Below, piece after piece: positions 1-8,403 of a DNA stretch of 64,000 bases. The first letter of the stretch is position 1. Each line of letters opens with the position of its first letter. This DNA comes from Roseateles sp049532965 (lineage in GTDB: Bacteria; Pseudomonadota; Gammaproteobacteria; Burkholderiales; Burkholderiaceae_C): NCBI RefSeq assembly GCF_049532965.1, contig NZ_CP186694.1, positions 1,364,001-1,428,000 on the forward strand, given 5' to 3'. The translations under genes and the position numbers were made by a program. Under the pieces are notes generated by a model. That model saw only the letters and a list, made by a program, of their open reading frames with translations, was not told where the DNA came from and made no database searches.

Positions 1-2081
1 GTCAGCCGGTCGATGGTGCGCAGGTCCGTCCCCGAGATCTTGATCCCCACCGGCGACTTGATGCCGGTAGCCAGCATGTCGATGCGGTTGCGGATCGGCG
101 GTACCCAGACGTTGGTCAGTCCCGGCACCTGGACGGCCCGGTCGAGCGCGTCCACCAGCTTGTCGGGCGTCATGCCCGGCCGCCATTGCGAGCGCGGCTT
201 GAACTGGATGGTGGTTTCGAACATCTCCAGCGGCGCCGGATCGGTCGCGGTGTCGGCGCGGCCGGCCTTGCCGAACACGCGCGCCACTTCGGGCACCGTC
301 TTGATGAGGCGGTCCGTCTGCTGCAGCAACTGCGATGCCTTGGCCACCGACAGGCCGGGCAATGCCGACGGCATGTACAGCAGGTCGCCTTCGTCCAGCG
401 GTGGCATGAACTCGCCCCCCAGGCGCGTCAGCGGCACGACCGTCAGGGCCAGCACCAGGGCGGCGGCGGCCAGCGTGGCGCAGGGGAATCGGAGCACCAA
501 CTCGAGCGCGGGCCGATAGGCGGCCATCAGCAGGCGATTCAGCGGATTGACCGATTCCCGCGGAATGCGACCCCGCACCAGGTAGCCCATCAGCACCGGC
601 ACCAGGGTCACCGAGAGGACCGCCGCCGCGGCCATCGTGTAGGTCTTGGTGAATGCGAGCGGCGCGAACAGGCGACCCTCCTGCGCTTCCAGCGTGAACA
701 CCGGCAGGAAGGACAGCGTGATGACCAGCAGCGAGAAGAACAGGGCCGGCCCGACCTCGATGCAGGCCTCGGTCACCAGCGCCCAGCGCCGGGCCGGCGG
801 CAGCGGCTGCGCGCCGTGTCCGGACGCTTCGATGCGCTTGTGCACCGCCTCCAGCATCACCACCACGCCGTCCAGTGCCGCGCCCAGCGCCAGCGCGATG
901 CCGGCCAGCGAGAGGATGTTGGCGTTCAGGCCTTGCCAGCGCATCACCAGGAAGGCCGCGCCCACCGCCACCGGGAGCACGACCACCGCCACCAGCGCCG
1001 AACGCAGGTGCAGCAGGAACAGCGCACACACCAGGGCCACCGCGATGAACTCCTCGAGGAGCTTCACCTGGAGGTGGCCGATGGCGTCGTCGATGAGCCG
1101 GGAGCGGTCGTAGGTCTCGACGATCTCCACGCCCGGCGGCAGGCTGGCCTTGAGCCGCTCGAGCGTGGACTTCACTGCCGCGATCGTCGTGCGCGCGTTC
1201 TTGCCGGAGCGCATGACGACCACGCCGCCGGTGACTTCGCCTTCGCCATCGAGTTCCGCGATGCCTCGCCGCATCTCCGGTCCGATCTGCACCGTGGCGA
1301 CATCGCGCAACGTCAACGGGGTCGCACCGTCGAGCCCGAGCGGGATGCCGCGCAGGTCCTCCAGCGATCGCAGGAAGCCGTCGGAGCGGACCATGTACTC
1401 GGTCTCCGCCATCTCCACCACCGAGCCGCCGGACGACTGGTTGGCCTGCTTGAGCGCCTCGACGACGCGGGGCAGCGCGATCCCCGCGGCGCGCATGCGG
1501 TCCGGGTCCAGCACCACCTGGTACTGGCGCACCATGCCGCCGATGCTGGCCACCTCGGCGACGTCGGGCACGGTCTTGAGCTCGAACTTCAGGAACCAGT
1601 CGTTCAGCGCTCGTAGCTGGCCGATGTCCTTCTTGCCGGTCCGGTCGACCAGCGCGTACTCGTAGACCCAGCCGACCCCGGTGGCATCGGGTCCCAGCAC
1701 GGCGCTGGCACCGGCCGGCAACCTGCCCTGCAGCTGGTTGAGCGATTCGACGACGCGCGACCTCGCCCAGTACGGATCGGTCTTGTCATCGAACAGCACG
1801 TAGACGAAGGAATCGCCGAAGAACGAGTAGCCCCGCACCGTCTTTGCCCCGGGGACGCTGAGCAAGGTCGTCGTCATCGGATAGGTGACCAGGTCCTCGA
1901 CGACCTGGGGCGGCTTGCCCGGATACGTGGTGCGCACCACCACCTGGGTGTCGCCGACGTCGGGGAGCGCGTCGACCGGCGTGTGCAGCACCGCGATCAC
2001 TGCGGCCGCGGCCAGGAAGGCCGTGGCGATCAGCACCAGGCCGCGATGGCCGATCGCCATCCGGATGACGGCCGGGATCAC
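1..2081 (-). CDS. cusA: CusA/CzcA-type heavy-metal efflux RND pump, N-terminal part (runs off the window)
   Basis: Inner-membrane proton-driven pump that, with the CusB and CusC proteins encoded just upstream, should export Cu(I)/Ag(I) across both membranes. About 693 of the roughly 1,040-1,050 residues usual for the family are present. The N-terminus reads IPAVIRMAIGHRGLVLIAT, a typical RND first helix. Further in are periplasmic pore-domain segments and the signature ALDGVVVMLEAVHKR in the region of transmembrane helices 4-5. I chose the GTG at 2081 because it overlaps the cusB stop as GTGA and restores the family's conserved N-terminus; ATG 2060 would trim it. Metal specificity is inferred from the CusF-type domain on the neighbouring CusB, since the methionine ladder cannot be checked fully here. 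Confidence 0.9.
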   Translation of the reverse strand, partial: MIPAVIRMAIGHRGLVLIATAFLAAAAVIAVLHTPVDALPDVGDTQVVVRTTYPGKPPQVVEDLVTYPMTTTLLSVPGAKTVRGYSFFGDSFVYVLFDDKTDPYWARSRVVESLNQLQGRLPAGASAVLGPDATGVGWVYEYALVDRTGKKDIGQLRALNDWFLKFELKTVPDVAEVASIGGMVRQYQVVLDPDRMRAAGIALPRVVEALKQANQSSGGSVVEMAETEYMVRSDGFLRSLEDLRGIPLGLDGATPLTLRDVATVQIGPEMRRGIAELDGEGEVTGGVVVMRSGKNARTTIAAVKSTLERLKASLPPGVEIVETYDRSRLIDDAIGHLQVKLLEEFIAVALVCALFLLHLRSALVAVVVLPVAVGAAFLVMRWQGLNANILSLAGIALALGAALDGVVVMLEAVHKRIEASGHGAQPLPPARRWALVTEACIEVGPALFFSLLVITLSFLPVFTLEAQEGRLFAPLAFTKTYTMAAAAVLSVTLVPVLMGYLVRGRIPRESVNPLNRLLMAAYRPALELVLRFPCATLAAAALVLALTVVPLTRLGGEFMPPLDEGDLLYMPSALPGLSVAKASQLLQQTDRLIKTVPEVARVFGKAGRADTATDPAPLEMFETTIQFKPRSQWRPGMTPDKLVDALDRAVQVPGLTNVWVPPIRNRIDMLATGIKSPVGIKISGTDLRTIDRL

Positions 2082-3655
2082 CGGACACCTCCCGTCCGGC
2101 GCACCGAGACCAGTTGGTAATCGTCGCCCTGCTTGCGGAACTCGAAGCGCACGGTGTCGCCCGGTTTCACGTCGGGGAAGGCATCGGGCCGCGGTTTGCT
2201 GAAGCCCATCGTCATCGCCGGCCAGCCCAGCGCGGGGATGGGGCCATGCGACAGGGTCAGGCTGTCGGCGGCGACGTCCTCGACCTGACCGTCCCCGCTA
2301 TAGAGCCCGGCCACCGGCGCGGGACCGGGGCGGCTCGCCGTGCCGGAGACCGGCGCAGCGGTCGCCGCCGACGTGGCGGACGCTGCCGGCGCGGCCCGAT
2401 CCGACGGCGTGGAGGGCTCGGCCAGGGCCCCGAGCACGGACTTGAGCCGGGCCTCGGAGTCGATCAGGAACTGGCCGCTCGCGACGACCTCTTCGCCCTC
2501 GCGCAAGCCCGCCAGGACCTCGATGTCATCGCCGAACTCGGTGCCGAGCGTGAGCGTGCGCGCCGCGAAGCGGCCGCCCTCCGCGCGCACGATCGCGATG
2601 GCGCGTGCGCCGGTCCGGATGACCGCTTCCGCCGGAGCGAGCAGCCGCGACCGCGACGCCTCCGACAACTGGAGCCGCAACAGCATGCCGGGCGTCAAGG
2701 CACCGGCGCGGTTGTCGACTTCGAAGCGGGCCTGCAACGTGCGGGTGTTCGGACTGACCAGCGGAAGGATCTCCGCCAGCCGGCCATCGAAGGTTCGCGA
2801 CGGATCCGCCTGCAGGAGGGCCCGGACCTGCTGGCCGCGTATCAGCGTCGCGGCCTGCGCTTCGGGGATTTCCGCAACCGCCCACACCGTGTGCAGACCA
2901 GCGATGCGAAAGAGTGTCATCCCGGGCGTGACCTGCGCACCCTCCCGAATGCCCAGGTCGAGCACGACGCCGCCGGCAGGCGATCGCAACACGTAGCGGG
3001 CCTGCGCCATGCCGGCGTCCTCGCTCTGGCGCACGAGCGCGTCGGGAATGGACATCGCGCGCAGGCGGTCGCGCGCGGCCGCGATGAGTTCCGGACCGGC
3101 GCCAGCGCGCCGGAGCGACAAGTACTCGTTCTGCGGCGCGAGCCAGTCCGGCGCGAAGATCGTCAGCAAGGCCTGTCCCGGACGCACCCGCTCCATCGGC
3201 GCCCGCACGGCCAGGTGTTCGACATAACCGGCGACACGGCTCTGAACGGCCACGCTGAGCCGCTCGTCGAACTGCACGCTCCCGACCGCCTCGAAGGAGG
3301 CGCCGACGTCCGCGCGCCTCACCGGCACCGTGCGGACGCCGAGGTTCTGCTGCACCAGGGGACTGATCTTGACCCCCGATCCTGCGCCTTCTGGGGCGCC
3401 ATCGGCGGTGCCGGCGTCGTCCGCGTAGACGGGGACCAGCGCCATGTCCATGAATGGCGATTTGCCCGGTCGATCGAAGCGCGGTCCCGGCACCATCGGG
3501 TCGTGCCAGTAGAGCACCTTGCGCTCGCCGGACGCACCGGCTGTCGGCGTGGCCTGGTGGTCGTCACGGCCGAACTCGCGACCGAGCAGAAAGCCCGCGC
3601 CCGCCGCGATCAAGCCGGCGCCCACCAGGGTGGCGATGATGGCCGCGCGATTCAT
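2078..3655 (-). CDS. cusB: CusB-type periplasmic adaptor with N-terminal metal-binding and C-terminal CusF-like domains
   Basis: Membrane-fusion protein linking the RND pump to the outer-membrane channel. 525 residues. A single N-terminal membrane anchor (about residues 5-25) is followed by a heavy-metal-binding segment (about 46-78, YWHDPMVPG ... DMALVPVY), then the HlyD barrel-sandwich and beta-barrel regions to about 420. An Ala/Pro/Ser linker leads to a C-terminal CusF-like domain of about 75 residues. That domain has the copper ligand pattern His...Trp-Pro-Ala-Met-Thr-Met (LSHGPIPALGWPAMTMGF). In E. coli CusF is a separate chaperone, so this is a fusion that would tether the Cu(I)/Ag(I) donor to the pump. 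The gene overlaps cusC (ATGA) and cusA (GTGA), so the three are translationally coupled. Confidence 0.92.
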   Translation of the reverse strand: MNRAAIIATLVGAGLIAAGAGFLLGREFGRDDHQATPTAGASGERKVLYWHDPMVPGPRFDRPGKSPFMDMALVPVYADDAGTADGAPEGAGSGVKISPLVQQNLGVRTVPVRRADVGASFEAVGSVQFDERLSVAVQSRVAGYVEHLAVRAPMERVRPGQALLTIFAPDWLAPQNEYLSLRRAGAGPELIAAARDRLRAMSIPDALVRQSEDAGMAQARYVLRSPAGGVVLDLGIREGAQVTPGMTLFRIAGLHTVWAVAEIPEAQAATLIRGQQVRALLQADPSRTFDGRLAEILPLVSPNTRTLQARFEVDNRAGALTPGMLLRLQLSEASRSRLLAPAEAVIRTGARAIAIVRAEGGRFAARTLTLGTEFGDDIEVLAGLREGEEVVASGQFLIDSEARLKSVLGALAEPSTPSDRAAPAASATSAATAAPVSGTASRPGPAPVAGLYSGDGQVEDVAADSLTLSHGPIPALGWPAMTMGFSKPRPDAFPDVKPGDTVRFEFRKQGDDYQLVSVRRTGGVR

Positions 3656-4971
3656 GGCGTGTCTCCGTCGATCGGCTTGTAGGCCAGTTGCACCTGGGCT
3701 CGCGCGAGCGATCGCTGCAGCGAGAGCAGCTTGCGCTGCGCCTCGACCTCCGCCTGTCGTGCCTCGAAGACCGCCGACAGGGACGCCTGGTTCGAGCGGT
3801 AAGCCGCCAGCGTTGCGACGGTGCGCTGCCGGGCGGGCGCTGTCACGGCAGCGCCATAGCGGGCGATGCGCTGCTGGAGGCGGATGGCATCGCTGCGCCA
3901 GGCGCGGTAGTCCGCGGTCGCCGCGCGGGTGGCTTCTTCCAGATCGGCTTCCGCCTTGTCGACCAGCGCCTGCCGGGCCGCGAGTTCGCGGTCCTGGCGC
4001 CGGGACGGCGCGACCTGGAGCGGGATGCTCACGCCCACCGACACCATGTCCGAATAGCCGGTCCGTTGGCCGTAGGCGACCTCCCAGGTCCAGTTCGGGT
4101 CCCGTTCCTTGGCCGCCACGGCGACGGCCCGGAGGGCGACGTCCCGTTCACGCTGCAACGCCACGACGCCGGGATGCCTTGCCACGAAGCTCGCTTCATC
4201 CGGCACCACGATCGGCGGCACCGCAGCCAGCGCCTCGCGCATCGCGTCCGATGCGGCATCCGCCGGATCGCCGCCTGCATCGGCCTTAGCGTCGGCCCTT
4301 GCATTGGGCGCAGCCTCAGGTGCCTCGCCGATCCAACGCGACAGGCTCACCCAGGCAGCCGACTGCTGCTGCCGCGCGTCGTCGCGCTCGTCCTGCGCCA
4401 CGCCCAGCTGGGCCCCCAGTGCCAGAACCTCCGCGCTGCTGGCGGCAGCCGTGGCGAGCCGCGCGCGCGCCGCGTCCTGCGCCTCCTGCAGATGGTGCTC
4501 GGTCAGGATGGCAAGCTGGAGCGCCTGCCCCGCGTACCAGGCATCCACGTAGCCCAGCGCGGTCTGCAGCCGCGTCTCGGCTTCAGCCGCTGCGGCGAGG
4601 ACGGCCTCGCGGTCCGCCATGGCGAGGGCAGCGGCCTCGCGCGCGGCCCGCTTGTCCGCCGACAGCCACTCCTGGCTGAACCCGATGCGCGTCATCGTCA
4701 TCGATTCGCGGCCGGTGCGGAAGCGGTCGGCGCCAGTTGCCGGCAGGTTGTCGACGCCCAGGCGCAGCATGGGATCGGGAAGCTGTCCGGCGGGCACGGC
4801 CGCGGCCCGGGCACTGGCGGCCGCCGAGCGACCGGCCCGCGCGGCTTCGGAGCGCTGGACGGCGAGGACCAGGGCCCGTTCCAGGGTCAGGGGCGCCGCC
4901 TGGCACAGGGACGGCAGGAAGGGCAGGAAGGCGGCCGCCACGACGGCGGCTCGCAGGAAAGGTGTGGGCAT
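3652..4971 (-). CDS. cusC: CusC/TolC-family outer-membrane efflux channel
   Basis: Outer-membrane factor of the copper efflux complex. 439 residues, usual for the family. A Sec signal peptide ends near SLCQA-AP (about residue 25). Two OEP repeats follow, rich in Ala/Arg/Glu/Gln heptads that form the periplasmic alpha-helical tunnel, with YGQRTGYSDMVSVGVSIPL as a beta-barrel strand segment. There is no lipobox, unlike E. coli CusC. A Shine-Dalgarno-like GGAG lies 6 nt before the ATG. Its stop overlaps the start of the adaptor gene. Assignment to copper rather than cobalt/zinc/cadmium rests on the neighbours. Confidence 0.9.
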   Translation of the reverse strand: MPTPFLRAAVVAAAFLPFLPSLCQAAPLTLERALVLAVQRSEAARAGRSAAASARAAAVPAGQLPDPMLRLGVDNLPATGADRFRTGRESMTMTRIGFSQEWLSADKRAAREAAALAMADREAVLAAAAEAETRLQTALGYVDAWYAGQALQLAILTEHHLQEAQDAARARLATAAASSAEVLALGAQLGVAQDERDDARQQQSAAWVSLSRWIGEAPEAAPNARADAKADAGGDPADAASDAMREALAAVPPIVVPDEASFVARHPGVVALQRERDVALRAVAVAAKERDPNWTWEVAYGQRTGYSDMVSVGVSIPLQVAPSRRQDRELAARQALVDKAEADLEEATRAATADYRAWRSDAIRLQQRIARYGAAVTAPARQRTVATLAAYRSNQASLSAVFEARQAEVEAQRKLLSLQRSLARAQVQLAYKPIDGDTP

Positions 4972-5066
4972 GGCAACTCCGTGGACGGGAGCGGACGCGC
5001 GGGACGTGCGTGCGCATGGCTGCGCGCGGGCATGCCGCGGCAGCGCTGGTCAGTCGACGGAGCGGA

Positions 5067-5450
5067 TCAGACGCGGAGTCTGAGGGTGGAGAGGAACAGC
5101 GGATCCGGTGGCGGCTGCGCCTCCGGGGTGGCGGTCCCCGGAACTGCGCACGCCTGGCGCGCGTCGAGTTCGCGCGCGAGCGCCAGCACCTGGACCACGG
5201 CGGGCAACGACACCGTGGGCAGCTTGAGGGCTTCGAAGGTCTTGCCCGGGTCGGCGGTGTGCGCATGGCACAAGGCCGGTTGCTCCGGGTCCATGCCGTC
5301 GCAGGGCTGGCCGGCCGCCATCATGGCCGCCATGACCTCCGCGTTCGACTGCTGGGGGCAGGCATACGCCGCCAGCGCCAGTTGCGACCACAGCAGTGCC
5401 AGCACCACGAAACAGGTGGTGGTCAGGCGACGGGTATGGCGGCGGAGCAT
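5067..5450 (-). CDS. small secreted Cys/Met/His protein at head of copper efflux operon
   Basis: 127 residues; I do not recognise a named family. A clear signal peptide (RR n-region, hydrophobic core CFVVLALLWSQLALA) predicts export. The mature part carries four Cys (ACPQQ, PCDGM, LCHAH, ACAVP), a Met-Ala-Met-Met stretch, GMD and CHAH, which could bind copper or form disulfides. It lies 95 bp upstream of cusC on the same strand, so it is probably the first gene of the efflux operon. A periplasmic copper sequestration or sensing role is inferred from composition and position only. Confidence 0.65.
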   Translation of the reverse strand: MLRRHTRRLTTTCFVVLALLWSQLALAAYACPQQSNAEVMAAMMAAGQPCDGMDPEQPALCHAHTADPGKTFEALKLPTVSLPAVVQVLALARELDARQACAVPGTATPEAQPPPDPLFLSTLRLRV

Positions 5451-5578
5451 GGGGGGAGCGATGGGAGCCGGCGCAGTGTAGCGCCGCGTCGGTCACGCCG
5501 GCCACCCGCGTTTGCGCCATCGCGCCCCGCCATGCACCGTCGAGCACCGCGCGCGCTGGCCTCGCCGAACGACCGCGT

Positions 5579-6391
5579 TCACATTGGCTTGAATCGCGGC
5601 TGGAAGCTCTGGCTCACCGGCAGTCGCGTGCGCCCGTCCTTCAGCAGCGCTTCCATGCCGCCCAGGCGTCGCTCCACGCGCGCCACCTGCGCCAGGTTCA
5701 CGACGATCGCGCGGTGGATCTGCCAGAACTGCTCGCCATCCAGTTGGGCGAGCAATTCTCGCAACGACAGGCGCAGCAGGAACTCGCCCTCCGCCGTGAC
5801 GGCGCAGGTGTACTTGTTGTCGCTGCGGAAGTGGCTGACGTCGGCCACCATCAGCACGTGCAGCCGCTCGCCCTGTGAGGCTTGCAGCCAGCGCAGCGGC
5901 GCGGCCGGCGCCGGCGCCGGCGCACGTGCGGGCGGGACGTCGGGCGAACCCTGGGACGCAGCAGCCGCCACCAGCGGCGGAGGCGCCCACTGCTGCAGCC
6001 AGCGGGCCAGCTCCGCGGGCGGCCATTGCAGGCGCTGCTGCAGCCGCTGCACGGTCTCTCGCAATCGCTCGGTGGCGACCGGCTTGAGCAAATAGTCCAC
6101 GGCACCCTGGTCGAAGGCGGCGATCGCGTGCGCGTCGTAGGCGGTCACGAAGATCACGTGCGCGAACCCCTTGATGCGCCGCGCCAGCTGCACGCCGTCC
6201 AGGCCGGGCAGCCGGATGTCGACGAAGACGATGTCCGGGCGCAGCTCCAGCACCAGCGCGAGCCCGCGCTCGCCGTCTTCCGCCTCGGCCACCACCTCGA
6301 GCTGCGGCCACAGCGAGGCGAGGCCCTCGCGAAGGCGCTGGCGCGGCAGGGCCTCGTCTTCAATCAGGATCGCACGGGGATTCCGGGTCAT
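5579..6391 (-). CDS. LytTR-family response regulator
   Basis: 270 residues. The receiver domain (about 6-120) has the acidic pair ED at 11-12, phospho-acceptor Asp58 in FVDIRLPG, the Thr/Ala switch FVTAYD and Lys103 in LLKPV. A Pro/Ala-rich linker (about 135-165) joins a LytTR DNA-binding domain (about 168-265) containing FRSDNKYTCAV, LSLRELLAQL and FWQIHRAIVVNL. It is the partner of the kinase encoded immediately upstream, with which it overlaps by ATGA. LytTR proteins usually bind paired direct repeats; I did not find a convincing pair nearby. Confidence 0.93.
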   Translation of the reverse strand: MTRNPRAILIEDEALPRQRLREGLASLWPQLEVVAEAEDGERGLALVLELRPDIVFVDIRLPGLDGVQLARRIKGFAHVIFVTAYDAHAIAAFDQGAVDYLLKPVATERLRETVQRLQQRLQWPPAELARWLQQWAPPPLVAAAASQGSPDVPPARAPAPAPAAPLRWLQASQGERLHVLMVADVSHFRSDNKYTCAVTAEGEFLLRLSLRELLAQLDGEQFWQIHRAIVVNLAQVARVERRLGGMEALLKDGRTRLPVSQSFQPRFKPM

Positions 6392-7488
6392 CGGGATGTT
6401 CCATCGGGTAAGGCCCAGGGCAGTTCAATGGACGCGCAGACGCCGCCTCCGGCCTGTTCCTGCACCCGCAAATGTGCGGCATCGCCGTGAAGCGCGGCCA
6501 GCCGGTCCCGGACATTCGCCAGGCCCAACCCCTGCCCCGGGCGCGCCGGCGCTTCGGACCGCAGGCCCGCGCCGTCATCGCGCACGGCCAGCAGCAGGCG
6601 GGCGCCCTGCCGCCGTGCGTCGATCTCGATGCGGCCGCCGCGCGCCAGCGGCTCGATGCCGTGACGCACCGCGTTCTCCACCAGCGTGAGCAGCATCATC
6701 GGCGGCAGCGGATGGCCTTCGCAACCCGGCTCGGCATGCACCCGGAAGCGCAGCCGCTCGCCCAGCCGCGTCCCCATCACGGTCAGATAGGCCTGCGCCA
6801 GCGCCAGCTCGCGCTGCACCGTCGACATCGGCTCCCGCAGCGACGGCAGCGCCAGGCGCAGGTAGTCGTGCAGTTCGCCCAGGAAGCGCTCCGCCGTGGC
6901 GGGCTCGGTGCGGATGAGTTGCTGCAGACTGGCCAGCGCGTTGAACAGGAAGTGCGGTTCCACCTGCGCCTGGAGCGCCTTGAGCTCCGCCAGACTGACC
7001 TGGCGCGACAGCTCCGCCATCGCCGCCGTCCGCTCCGCACGCGCCAGCTGCCAGCGCAGCTTCTGCTCCTCGCGCCACCGCCACCATCGCACCGGCACGT
7101 GCATGAGCAGCGCGAAGCCGAATGACGGCAGCGCATGACGCAGCAGCGTCGCCGGATCCCGCAGCACCGCCAGGCCCGTCAGCCGGACCTCCGGCACGAA
7201 AAGCATCCCCGCCAGCGCGCCCGCCGCGGCCGCCAGCGGCACCGCCCCACCCCACCACCGCGACGACAGCGCCAGCCACGCCGCGCTGTAGGCGAGCCAC
7301 AGCTGCGCCGCGACCACCGGCCACTGCATCTGAGGCCAATGCCAGCGCAGCAAGCCCCAGCCCATCCAGAACAGCGCTGCGGGCACGAGCGCGCCGAGTA
7401 GCGGCCCGCGGACCGGCGGCGGTCCCTCGGCGCGAATGCCGGGCAACCCGTGCGCGGCGCACGGAGGCCGCGGCGCGGACGCGCTCAT
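6388..7488 (-). CDS. LytS/YehU-type sensor histidine kinase
   Basis: 366 residues from ATG 7488, which overlaps the upstream stop as ATGA; longer starts would run through the upstream gene. Four hydrophobic segments (about residues 28-135) anchor the protein in the inner membrane. A His_kinase domain follows with the autophosphorylation motif QVEPHFLFNAL. The HATPase_c domain has the N-box LVENAVRHGIEP and G-boxes DDGAGL and GQGLGLANV. No extracytoplasmic sensor domain is visible, so the signal may come through the membrane part or the secreted protein encoded upstream. Confidence 0.93.
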   Translation of the reverse strand: MSASAPRPPCAAHGLPGIRAEGPPPVRGPLLGALVPAALFWMGWGLLRWHWPQMQWPVVAAQLWLAYSAAWLALSSRWWGGAVPLAAAAGALAGMLFVPEVRLTGLAVLRDPATLLRHALPSFGFALLMHVPVRWWRWREEQKLRWQLARAERTAAMAELSRQVSLAELKALQAQVEPHFLFNALASLQQLIRTEPATAERFLGELHDYLRLALPSLREPMSTVQRELALAQAYLTVMGTRLGERLRFRVHAEPGCEGHPLPPMMLLTLVENAVRHGIEPLARGGRIEIDARRQGARLLLAVRDDGAGLRSEAPARPGQGLGLANVRDRLAALHGDAAHLRVQEQAGGGVCASIELPWALPDGTSR

Positions 7489-8144
7489 TGCAGCGACAGG
7501 TTCCGGAGCGGGACCGGATGGCCCGCCTGGGCGCGCTGCAGCCGCTCCTGCAAGGCGCGCCAGACGCGAGCGGCCTCGGTGCCGAAGGGCTGCGCCGTGG
7601 CCGGCACCTCGCGGCCCACCGTCTCCAGCTGGAAGCCGCGCGCCCAGACCTGACCGTTGCCGACCAGGGCCAGGCCAACGTTGGCGACGCCATCGCCATG
7701 GGCCGGGATGTCCGCCACGACGCTGACCTCGCACCAGTCGGGACAGGCCGGAAGGCCGACCGGGGCGGGAGCGCCGGTCTCCGGGGCCATTGGCTGCAGG
7801 TGCAATGGAATGAAGCCCGAGCCGACCACCAGGCCCGCCCAGCCATCGGCGCCGGTGGCTTTCACCTGCGCGCTGAAGCGCACCCGCTGGCCCGCGTAAC
7901 CAAAGGCGTACTGGCTGATGCTGCCCATCTCATGCGCCTGGCGCGTGCCGATGGCCTTGACGGTCAGTGCGCGTTGCGCGTTGCCCTCGGTCTCGGGCGC
8001 GACGCCGGCCTCGTGGGTGGCGCCTTGGGGCCAGGCGAAGGTCGCGCCAGCAGTCCATCCGGCGGGCTGGCGCAGCGTCTCGGCGCCGCTAGCGGTGATG
8101 GCCGCGGCCGCGATCGGTACGGCCAGCAGGGAGCGGTAGTCCAT
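7485..8144 (-). CDS. secreted protein of unknown function coupled to the LytS/LytTR pair
   Basis: 219 residues. A weak signal peptide (LLAVPIAAAAITASGA) is followed by a beta-rich region with QYAFGYAGQRVRFSAQVKA and GWAGLVVGSGF. These resemble the jelly-roll-like module often attached to proteobacterial regulators and proteases (typically read as Y.GKR.R.SA.VK ... WAGLW.RV). I cannot name the family with confidence. The stop overlaps the kinase start (ATGA), so co-translation is likely and a role as ligand-binding or signalling accessory is plausible. It is divergent from the LacI gene at 8404. Confidence 0.6.
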   Translation of the reverse strand: MDYRSLLAVPIAAAAITASGAETLRQPAGWTAGATFAWPQGATHEAGVAPETEGNAQRALTVKAIGTRQAHEMGSISQYAFGYAGQRVRFSAQVKATGADGWAGLVVGSGFIPLHLQPMAPETGAPAPVGLPACPDWCEVSVVADIPAHGDGVANVGLALVGNGQVWARGFQLETVGREVPATAQPFGTEAARVWRALQERLQRAQAGHPVPLRNLSLQ

Positions 8145-8403
8145 GTCATGTTCCTTTCACGCCCCGGGATGGGACGAGGCGCAGTGTTCCGAGGCGGCCC
8201 GGCCTCGGCCACCTCGGCGCGACCATCCAGGCTGGCGGACGATGAGCCAGCCTGCGCGCCGACAACCGCCCAGCACATCGCGGCGATTGTGGTGCCGAGA
8301 TCTTCCCATTCACCAATGCCAGCGCCACCACGAAACAACGCAACACCTCCCACCCCCTGGTTCGGGTGTCAACGGCGCAGCCCCATGGGAGGCCGGTGCT
8401 ACA

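Noticed and set aside
7673..7686. CCAACGTTGG palindrome
   Set aside because: Lies inside a coding region far from any start, flanks differ from the LacI-type sites; likely chance.
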